A stretch of DNA of 64,000 bases from Verrucomicrobiota bacterium. GTDB lineage: Bacteria > Verrucomicrobiota > Verrucomicrobiia > Opitutales > Seribacteraceae. Below are positions 8,194 to 15,765 of this stretch, in pieces. Position numbers and translations under genes: made by a program. Where the stretch lies: assembly GCA_028343845.1 (NCBI GenBank), contig JAOLZO010000002.1, forward strand, positions 50,217 to 114,216. Reading direction: 5' to 3'. The notes under the pieces were generated by a model that was given only the letters and a program-made list of their open reading frames with translations, had not been told where the DNA came from and did not search any database. How positions within the stretch are numbered: position 1 is the stretch's first letter; every line of letters begins with the position of its first letter.

Positions 8194-10506
8194 ATGAGGG
8201 AAAAGGAAGACAGGTTGGCTAAACTAAGTTCATTTATCAAGGGAAGGTACGGGAGCATAGCGTTTATCCCGTTTATCATTGTGTTTGCGATTCTCGGTTT
8301 TGCTTCCCCCGTTTATTTCGACACGGTTTCCGAAGATACGTTGAAAGACGTAGGCGATGGGAGTAAGACGATTGATCAGGAAATCCTCAGGCAACTTCGG
8401 CAAAATAATTTGGGGCCTGCCGAGATGTTGCTTCCTTTGACCTCGCGCCCCAAGAAAAACGGTTTCGAGAACGAAATACTAAAAAAGAAAAAGGATTATC
8501 CAAGGTTAGCGATATCCGGGGGAGGAAGCATTTTCGATATGCTGACCTTTGACGATTATTTCGGAGGCTTGGACAAATTCAATGAGAACCGCGGGCGTTT
8601 CGAAGCCTTTTTCGTTTATAATCGGGCGACCACGCGGGGAGACTTATTGGATAGGTTGAAGAGCAATAGCTCGAACGACAATGTGCAGGCGATCCTTAAG
8701 AGCATTCCGGAAGGGCGTCCGGGAAACTTTTGGACCCGCTTGTTCGCGGAACCATTGGTATCCTCCTTCCCTGGGGTAAAGATCGTTAACTTGGAGGGTT
8801 TTCATTTCTTTCCCGACCGCAGGGTGATCCTCTCGGTGGGGGTTCGATCCCCAAGCGAACTGGAGGGCAATGCTTCGGAAGCTGAAATCCGTGATCTCTG
8901 TTTGGAGGATGCCCGCAACGGCTTCGCGAAATTCTCCGGGAAGTTCGAATCCTTCGAGGTAAGGAAAAAGGGAGCGGATGCGGAAGTCACTGAGGTGGAT
9001 GACAACCAGACTCTCGATGAGGTTGATTTTTCGGAGCTTTCCCGCCGGGCCGCCACCCTTAGGATGAGTAAAACGGATGAGGGTGGGTATGTGGTTATTA
9101 TCGGCGGAGTGATTGGTCGTGATGGAAAGCTTGAAAATCACGGGCGTTGGCTACCCTATCCGATGCTGGTTCCCATGATGGTGGGAACGGCCATGTCTTT
9201 GGAAAAGGATTATTATTCTTCCGATGTGGCTTATGAAATCGGAGAACTTTCCAAACAAATGCTTTCGGGCGATTTGGAATCCAAGGAACGGATACGATCC
9301 TTTTACTGGGCTGCCCATCAATTGGCCCGAAAAATGAATTTCATGCAAATGGCCGAATTGACCCAAAGTTGTTCGGATCTGCAGGCGGTTTTTGATCTTT
9401 CCGCCTTGATCAGGACAAGTAACTCTCCGCTCGCCGAGGCGGTGGGGAAACTCAAGGCGGAAAAACGCAAACTTTTGTTTCCATCGGCCGATCGTAGCGA
9501 GGCTCCGGTCGAACTGAAGGAATTTGAGGATAACGTTACGATTGCGGAAAAAGCGTTTGAGGAGGACTTGCGTATCATCTACGCGGCCACCTTGCTCAGT
9601 GGAGATCCATCGGGATTGCGTGATTTCGTGGAGGGCTATCCCGTTTATTATAGGAATGGTGACAAGGATGCCGCAGCGTCTGCCCTTCGGGACGTCAAAT
9701 TGGCCATGAGTTATGGGAGCGAATCGCTCAAGCACTTGCTTGTTAGGAATCAGCCCATTCATGACAAGGGCCCTGTCCTTAGTATGCTTTCATCCGTTTT
9801 TTCCTGGTTCGGAGGAGATGTTCTAACGCATCTATCCCACACGAATCGTTCGCTTGCCCTGTTTTTAAAAATGACCTTGATTGGCTCCGCTTTCTTTTTG
9901 TTGCTCCTTTTCCTTTCCCAAGCCTTGCCCAAACCCAAATACAAGCGGACCGAATCCCATTTCATGTTACGTTGGACCAGAAGATTTTCGGTTGCCACAC
10001 TTTGGTGCTTGCTTGTGATCATGGTACTCGAACCGACCCTGCTTCAAACACCTCGGGGTCAGGTTTCGGTCGCCGGCTTTGATTTTGCGCTTGCGAATTT
10101 GCTTTCCTCTAACAATGACCAATCTCAGATGGATAAATTAACTATCGAAACGGCGCTTGTGGCAGGAGGGTTCCTGCTTGTTCAAATCGTCATTTTTATA
10201 ATCTGCCTTGGCCGGGTTTCTCAAGTGAAGAAAGAGGAGGCCAAGCCCGGGCTCAAGCTCAAGCTCTTGGATAACGAAGAAAACCTATTCGATCTTGGCC
10301 TATATATGGGGTTGGGTGGCACGGTTCTTTCCTTGATCTTGCTTATGGTCTTGACGAAAGACGGCAATACTCCCGCCCTTATCGGCGCTTATACCTCGAC
10401 GCTGTTCGGGATTCTTTTCGTGGCAGCTCTCAAAATTTTCATCATTCGCCCCTTTCGCAACCATCTGCTCGTGCAACAGGCTGACGAAAAAAGGTATGAA
10501 CCGTAG
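8194..10506 (+). CDS. Large membrane protein with C-terminal TolQ/MotA-like helices
   Basis: I do not recognise the family by name. Seen: an N-terminal membrane helix (about residues 20-38), then about 500 non-membrane residues likely outside the cytoplasm, then several C-terminal membrane helices (near 551-571, 593-612, 650-672, 695-718, 727-750). The last two, with LYMGLGGTVLSLILLMVL and AYTSTLFGILFVAALKIF, resemble the paired pore helices of MotA/TolQ/ExbB (GxxGTVxGL and TLxGLxxA). The next gene overlaps by 11 bases and carries an Asp-bearing membrane helix like TolR/MotB. Together they could form an ion channel that energises an envelope process. The oligosaccharyltransferase at 12263 follows in the same direction. 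The function is inferred. Confidence 0.7.
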   Translation: MREKEDRLAKLSSFIKGRYGSIAFIPFIIVFAILGFASPVYFDTVSEDTLKDVGDGSKTIDQEILRQLRQNNLGPAEMLLPLTSRPKKNGFENEILKKKKDYPRLAISGGGSIFDMLTFDDYFGGLDKFNENRGRFEAFFVYNRATTRGDLLDRLKSNSSNDNVQAILKSIPEGRPGNFWTRLFAEPLVSSFPGVKIVNLEGFHFFPDRRVILSVGVRSPSELEGNASEAEIRDLCLEDARNGFAKFSGKFESFEVRKKGADAEVTEVDDNQTLDEVDFSELSRRAATLRMSKTDEGGYVVIIGGVIGRDGKLENHGRWLPYPMLVPMMVGTAMSLEKDYYSSDVAYEIGELSKQMLSGDLESKERIRSFYWAAHQLARKMNFMQMAELTQSCSDLQAVFDLSALIRTSNSPLAEAVGKLKAEKRKLLFPSADRSEAPVELKEFEDNVTIAEKAFEEDLRIIYAATLLSGDPSGLRDFVEGYPVYYRNGDKDAAASALRDVKLAMSYGSESLKHLLVRNQPIHDKGPVLSMLSSVFSWFGGDVLTHLSHTNRSLALFLKMTLIGSAFFLLLLFLSQALPKPKYKRTESHFMLRWTRRFSVATLWCLLVIMVLEPTLLQTPRGQVSVAGFDFALANLLSSNNDQSQMDKLTIETALVAGGFLLVQIVIFIICLGRVSQVKKEEAKPGLKLKLLDNEENLFDLGLYMGLGGTVLSLILLMVLTKDGNTPALIGAYTSTLFGILFVAALKIFIIRPFRNHLLVQQADEKRYEP

Positions 10507-12229
10507 TCTTCTGCTGGTCGTCTGCGACTTCCTTCTCCTAAGCATTCTAGGCTTGGCTCGTTTTGACGTGCCGAAAGATGCAGAGTATGAAAATGACAAG
10601 CAAAAACTTGTTGGCAAGGATGTCGTTGAACGAACTTCAGATGGAGAGAATTACGATGACGTTGTGGCCGAGCTAGAGGCGACAAACGAGACTTTACTGG
10701 AGAACTTGAGCAGCGACAAGGATGACTTGGTCCAGGAGAAATTGGAGTTGGAGGAACAGATCGCCCAGCGCCGGGAGGAGCTTGCTGAAAAGGAAAAGCA
10801 AATCGAATCACGCGACGAGACGATTGCTCAAAACGAGGTAGCGATCTTGGAGGCGAAAAAAGAATCTGAAGAGCTGGAGGCACAACGTCAGGAGATTGAG
10901 AAAAAAAGGGAACAATTGCTCCAAAATAATGCGGCCTCCAAAAAGGAGCTTGAGTTGTTGGCTAAGAACTTGGCCGAGGCCAAGAAAAAGACCGAGGAAT
11001 TGGCCGTGCTGAAGGAACGGCAGCAAAAGGAAGCCGAGTCCATCAAAGTCGAATTAGCCGCAACTCAGGAAAAGGCCAAGGCGGAGGAACGCGCCGCGGC
11101 TGAAGCCAAAGCTCTTTTGCAGGAGGAAAAGAAAAGATCTGATGCCTTGGTCGCATCCACGACCAAGATTGATGAACGGATAGACTCCTTGAACCGAGAC
11201 CTGAAAGAGGATCTGAAGGGAGTGGGGCAGGAATTGAGAGGGGTTGGTCAGGAACTGAAAGGAGTCGGTGAAAACATTGCCGGGGTAGGGGACAAGATAG
11301 CAAGCGTGTCGAACGAGGTCACCAGCGTGAAGGACGACGTCTCCAGGGTTGGTCAGGAGGTTCAGGGGGTCAAGGAGACCGTTTCTAACGTAAGCGAGGA
11401 AGTTGCGGGTGTCGGAACCAAGGTAGAGACCATTCAGCAGGATGTTGCCGAGAATGCGGCCGAGCAAAAGGAGAATTTCCGTCAGCTTTCGGAGAGACAG
11501 ACCAAGTCGGTCAACGAAATCTTTTCCAAATATGAGGAGAACAAGGTCAAGCTAACCTTTAATTATTCTCACAACAGCGGGCTTTTCGGCAAGGAATCGA
11601 CGACTACTTTCAGTATGGATACCATTATCATGGTGGATGGTTCGTTTGCATACTCCCTGGTTCATGCCAAGGACAGTCCCTTCAAGTTGGATCCGAGACC
11701 GAGGAAGCTGATCAAAGTTTCCGGTGAAATCACCAGCCCCAAGCTGAACGCCCCGATTCCCGTAAAGCAAATCGCCTTTATGGATGATCCCCGCATCTTG
11801 ATCGTGCCTCTTTACGTTAACCCGGTGGATCTGAAGAAGACCTCGTCCATCGAGTGGTTCAATTCGCCGGAAAACCCGCACCTTTTCTCCGAGGCAGTTG
11901 TCGTGGATGCCAAGGATGGTCGATTCGGGCAAACCGATTTCGTTCGGGACGAGAGAGATTCCCGATACATCAAGGTCAAGCATACCCGGTTTGCATTCGT
12001 CACCGGGGCATTTGATCCCGGCAAGGGCGATCTTGTCTTTTCCCAAAAGGGTGAAGTGCTCGGCCTTTTGGTCAATCGAGACTACGCGTTTCACGTCCAG
12101 AACCTAGCGGCTCGTATTCACGCAGATTCGATTACACCTCTTGGTGAAACATTCGATTCATCGAAGATGAACCGCCTTACCGTTTCCCTAAAGAAGAAAT
12201 TATTTGGCTTGAGCAACAAATTCAGGTAA
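10496..12229 (+). CDS. Coiled-coil envelope protein with Asp-bearing N-terminal helix (TolR/MotB-like partner)
   Basis: The protein starts with one membrane helix, MNRSLLLVVCDFLLLSILGL, carrying an acidic residue (Asp11) as in ExbD/TolR/MotB. Residues about 50-215 are a charged coiled coil rich in Glu, Lys and Ala. Residues about 235-325 form a seven-residue repeat (GVGQELK, GVGENIA, GVGDKIA, SVSNEVT and so on), a regular stalk. The C-terminal 230 residues are globular; GDLVFSQKGEVLGLLVN is reminiscent of the Ser-loop strand of trypsin-like folds with the catalytic Ser missing, a weak resemblance. ATG at 10496 follows an AAAAAAGG ribosome site and overlaps the upstream gene by 11 bases, so the two products are probably partners. 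Confidence 0.72.
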   Translation: MNRSLLLVVCDFLLLSILGLARFDVPKDAEYENDKQKLVGKDVVERTSDGENYDDVVAELEATNETLLENLSSDKDDLVQEKLELEEQIAQRREELAEKEKQIESRDETIAQNEVAILEAKKESEELEAQRQEIEKKREQLLQNNAASKKELELLAKNLAEAKKKTEELAVLKERQQKEAESIKVELAATQEKAKAEERAAAEAKALLQEEKKRSDALVASTTKIDERIDSLNRDLKEDLKGVGQELRGVGQELKGVGENIAGVGDKIASVSNEVTSVKDDVSRVGQEVQGVKETVSNVSEEVAGVGTKVETIQQDVAENAAEQKENFRQLSERQTKSVNEIFSKYEENKVKLTFNYSHNSGLFGKESTTTFSMDTIIMVDGSFAYSLVHAKDSPFKLDPRPRKLIKVSGEITSPKLNAPIPVKQIAFMDDPRILIVPLYVNPVDLKKTSSIEWFNSPENPHLFSEAVVVDAKDGRFGQTDFVRDERDSRYIKVKHTRFAFVTGAFDPGKGDLVFSQKGEVLGLLVNRDYAFHVQNLAARIHADSITPLGETFDSSKMNRLTVSLKKKLFGLSNKFR

Positions 12230-12234
12230 TGAAT

Positions 12235-12249
12235 GGAAGGTTTACCTTC
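12235..12249 (+). other. Small hairpin between channel pair and oligosaccharyltransferase
   Basis: GAAGG, a four-base loop and CCTTC form a five-pair stem directly after the stop at 12229 and 14 bases before the GTG start at 12263. There is no strong T-run after it, so it may tune translation of the downstream gene rather than terminate transcription. Confidence 0.3.
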
Positions 12250-12262
12250 TTCTACTTGAATT

Positions 12263-15200
12263 GTGCCAGAGAACCAAGACAGCGAACCCCAATCCGCCGG
12301 AGCGGAATCCGAAACAACGTCAGCTGATTCCGATTCGGAAATAAAAAGTTCCCTTTCCGAGCGTGGTTTTTTCGCCCGCAAATTGGAATTGCCCAAAGAT
12401 CGTTCGCACTGGGTCGTTACTTTGCTGTTCATCCTCTTGGCCTACAGTCTGAGCGTGTGGGTTCGATATACTTGGATAGACTTTGCCGAGGCTCACTATG
12501 TTTCGGAAGCAGGAGAAACGGAGTTCTTCAGACCTCAAATGGTTCGGGATGGGGTGGCTTTGCCCAATACGCATGACAGTTTTTACTTTGGCAGCATTAT
12601 TCAAAAAGCCCTCTACGACAGGCATCAGGATAATCATCTTATTCCCAGCGTTTACGCGAACGGAGCAATTACTTACTTGCCCTATCTTTTGCTCAAAACC
12701 TTTCCGGACAGTTGGACGATCGAGGAATTGCTTCTGAAATTTCCCGTTTGGGTCGCTGGCTTGGTCTGTATTCCGCTTGTCTTGATCGGCCGTTTCTATG
12801 GCAGCTCTCTTTGGGGTTTCTTTGCCGCCTGCTTGGCCGGAGTCGCGCATAGTTACTATAACCGCACCTTGGCCGGTTACTACGATACGGACATGTTTTC
12901 CATCACGATGCCTGCCTTTGCCCTTTGCTTTCTTTTGGCTGCCTGCCGTAGGGAATCGGTGGGTTATTTGGTCTTGGGCGCCATTGCTCTCTATCTCGGA
13001 CGGTTTTTCTACAGCTCGACAGCTGCTATAACTTGCTCGATTTGCCTCGCATTCATGGGGTATCGCCTGGGCGTTTTCGCCTTGGATTTTTTTGCCGCAA
13101 GAAAGAAGGCGCCTGCCGAAAAAGTTCTTAACCAATTGCAGGGCGTCGCTTCCCTCAGGTTTACCTGCCTGAGCGTAATTTTCATTGGTTGGGCCTTGTT
13201 TTCGGAAACCTGGTCCAGTGGACCGGGTATGGAGAATGACATCTTGAGGTTTTGGGTCGGGCTTTTCTTTCCCGCTCTTCTTTGGTTCGTGGTTAAGCTG
13301 AAGAAAGGCAAAGGGAACGAAAACCTCAGGAAGAAGTCGTTTGCGGACGAGGCGGAGGAACCGCAAGATGAAAAACCAGAGCTTCCAGCTTATTTGATTC
13401 CTGATAAGTTTTTGTCCTCCGTGTTGGTTGTTATCGTCGCGCTGGTATGCATAGGAGTTCCGCCCGCTTTGGATACGGGACCTTTCTCAGGAACCTGGTC
13501 GAAGATTACCAGTAAGATGCAGAGTTATTCGAGCAAACGAACGGACGGGGCTACGGTATCGGGGAATACAGGTTACAACCTGCACTTTAAGGATGTCAAA
13601 AGCACCATACGAGAGGCTGGTTCCCTTGATCAGCGAAATTCGGTAATAAACAATATCCGAATGCGGAACCGGATTTTGGAAGATTTGCCTTTGTGGAGAA
13701 ATGAATGGACCGGAGAGAGGGAGGAGGAGCCCGACGCATCTGACTATAAGAAGCGGGCGGACAATTATAACTGGCTCAACCCCGTTGAGAAAAAAGTTTA
13801 TCCGGGGTATAAAAATCACCTGGCTCTCAAAACGGCATTACTTGCTTTTCTCGGTTACTTGCTTCTTTGCCTGCGCTATTGGGAGTTTTGCATTGGGGTT
13901 CCGTTCTGGGGAATTGGGTACAATTGCTTTTCGCATTTTGTCGACCGCCCGCTGGGGCTTCGGTTTACCGTGCATGTTGGGAACGTGGCTGCAATCGGCT
14001 TGGTTTTTTTATTGCTCGTGCTGGCGTGGGCGCTTGCCCGGTACCTTTCCAGGAGAGTGGAATCCACGCGTTTGGGGAATCAACCCTTTAAGTATGGTTC
14101 TTGGGGCGTCGTCGGGGTTTTGGTCTGCCTTTTTGCCTGGCCCAATATAGAGCATGCCAAAGGGTATTATTCTCATGTCGTATATCCCGTTGATACCATA
14201 AAGGTACTGGATGAACTGAACAAAGCCTCCGATCCGGATGATTTTGTAGTGACTTGGTGGGATTATGGCTCCGGATGCTGGTTTTATGGAGATACGAGAA
14301 CCTTTACCTCCCCGGCTCATCAAACGTTTGACAACTATTTGACGTCGGAGATCCTTCGGAGCACGTCTCATCTTCAAGGGGCGAACCTCTCAAGGCTCAA
14401 GGCCGAGACTTTTGTTCGCATGCAAGATGACCGGGATTCCGGAAAAAAAGTAGCTTTCACTGCGGTCCAGGAAATTTTTAAGGACGGAACGTCCGATCTC
14501 CTCTTTTACCAAGGGTTGCTTGATGACTTGAAGGATTCGAATTATACCCTTCCCCCCAAGACCCGTGATGTATTTCTCTTCATGCCCTATGAGATTTTGA
14601 GAATATTCCCTACCATTCTAAGCTTTAGCTCTCGAAATCTTTATTTTCCATCCCGCGCAAACAATGCTCGTAGAGATCCGCCCATGACAATCTTGCGAAA
14701 CGGCAGGCGACAGGGCCAGTCGGTTCACTTCGATGGTGGGCACAAGATGGATAGATCAGGCATCCTCCACTACGCATTTTCCCCCGGCAAGGCGACACCC
14801 ATAGGTTACGCGCGTTTTTTGGAGGCAAAGGGGGACGGACAACCGACCGTAAAGGCCAATGGCTTTGAACTCGAAGGGTTGAGCATAACCGCAAGAACCC
14901 AAAGCCAAAGCGGACGCACTCTTATTTTTATTCGGGAAACTTACGATCTTGTCATTCTTTCTGCTGAAATCGCTCGTTCCGATTTTGCCAAGCGGTTCTT
15001 TCTCGACCGATTCGATTCCAAAGTTTATCAGCATCCCCGTTTTGCTTTGGCTGCCTCTCCCGTAAAGAGTCCTTTTATGGGCCGAGCCGATAGCGTGCAG
15101 GTATTGAACGGGGGGCAGAAAGTGCTTTTGGGCATGCAAGGCATCAAGATCGAGGCAGATCTTACGTCGCGAACCGCCAAGCTCTCGAACTACAAAGACC

Positions 15201-15631
15201 CGGTGCCCTTTTCCTTCCATCGCCGCCTACACGATAAAAGCACCGGGAAAATGAACAAGCTACCCAGTGTTATCTCTGAGAGCGCGAGGTTCCATCTCAT
15301 TCAAACGAATCTGCCTTCTTTCCGTGGGCAGAGGGTGCATGAAGTTCAAACAGCGTCTCAATCTCTTTCGGAAATAGCCTCCCAATATAGGGTCGAGTCT
15401 GGGGCGTTGAGCTCGTACTTGGGCAAGCCTGTGGATCATCAGTTTTCAAAAGGTGCAAGGGTTACCATCCCTGGGAAGGGATACGACCTCTTTCAAGCAT
15501 GGTTTTTTATGGACGATGAGGCATTCAGGAGTTTGCTTGTACAGGGATTCCTCATGGAGGAGCTGGATCCCTCGCTCTTCGAAAAAGTCACTTCCTCTGC
15601 TTGGGGGAAGGTATATAAAATTCTCCGTTAA
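12263..15631 (+). CDS. STT3/PglB/AglB-family oligosaccharyltransferase with extended LysM-like C-terminus
   Basis: Predicted integral membrane enzyme transferring a lipid-linked oligosaccharide to Asn of proteins. Seen, in order: about 50 soluble residues, first membrane helix near 55-72, external loop 1 with the catalytic Asp105 in NTHDSFYF, the DxD motif at 208-210 in RTLAGYYDTDMFS (very close to Campylobacter PglB), multiple membrane helices, a TIxE motif at 448-451 (STIREAGS) as in the external loop 5 of PglB, more helices, then WWDYG at 665-669 opening the external domain. EILRIFPTI near 777 may be the MI motif. Residues about 1026-1073 look like a LysM domain (HEVQTASQSLSEIASQY). At 1122 residues it is far longer than PglB (about 710). 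GTG start; it follows the TolQ/TolR-like pair by 33 bases. The glycan and the target sequons are unknown. Confidence 0.88.
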   Translation: MPENQDSEPQSAGAESETTSADSDSEIKSSLSERGFFARKLELPKDRSHWVVTLLFILLAYSLSVWVRYTWIDFAEAHYVSEAGETEFFRPQMVRDGVALPNTHDSFYFGSIIQKALYDRHQDNHLIPSVYANGAITYLPYLLLKTFPDSWTIEELLLKFPVWVAGLVCIPLVLIGRFYGSSLWGFFAACLAGVAHSYYNRTLAGYYDTDMFSITMPAFALCFLLAACRRESVGYLVLGAIALYLGRFFYSSTAAITCSICLAFMGYRLGVFALDFFAARKKAPAEKVLNQLQGVASLRFTCLSVIFIGWALFSETWSSGPGMENDILRFWVGLFFPALLWFVVKLKKGKGNENLRKKSFADEAEEPQDEKPELPAYLIPDKFLSSVLVVIVALVCIGVPPALDTGPFSGTWSKITSKMQSYSSKRTDGATVSGNTGYNLHFKDVKSTIREAGSLDQRNSVINNIRMRNRILEDLPLWRNEWTGEREEEPDASDYKKRADNYNWLNPVEKKVYPGYKNHLALKTALLAFLGYLLLCLRYWEFCIGVPFWGIGYNCFSHFVDRPLGLRFTVHVGNVAAIGLVFLLLVLAWALARYLSRRVESTRLGNQPFKYGSWGVVGVLVCLFAWPNIEHAKGYYSHVVYPVDTIKVLDELNKASDPDDFVVTWWDYGSGCWFYGDTRTFTSPAHQTFDNYLTSEILRSTSHLQGANLSRLKAETFVRMQDDRDSGKKVAFTAVQEIFKDGTSDLLFYQGLLDDLKDSNYTLPPKTRDVFLFMPYEILRIFPTILSFSSRNLYFPSRANNARRDPPMTILRNGRRQGQSVHFDGGHKMDRSGILHYAFSPGKATPIGYARFLEAKGDGQPTVKANGFELEGLSITARTQSQSGRTLIFIRETYDLVILSAEIARSDFAKRFFLDRFDSKVYQHPRFALAASPVKSPFMGRADSVQVLNGGQKVLLGMQGIKIEADLTSRTAKLSNYKDPVPFSFHRRLHDKSTGKMNKLPSVISESARFHLIQTNLPSFRGQRVHEVQTASQSLSEIASQYRVESGALSSYLGKPVDHQFSKGARVTIPGKGYDLFQAWFFMDDEAFRSLLVQGFLMEELDPSLFEKVTSSAWGKVYKILR

Positions 15632-15765
15632 TCGTCAAAGGTGTGACGGATAGGTTTTTCCGCTCCATTCTCTGCTCGGAGTTAATGAAGAAACCATAAT
15701 TATATACTTGCTACGTATGCCCAAGATGAACATTTTAATAGAGCAACAATAAATTATTTGTGATC

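Noticed and set aside
12320..13366. 348-residue minus-strand frame inside the oligosaccharyltransferase gene
   Set aside because: It covers the membrane-helix region, where antisense frames stay open by codon bias; the plus strand has the diagnostic DxD motif.
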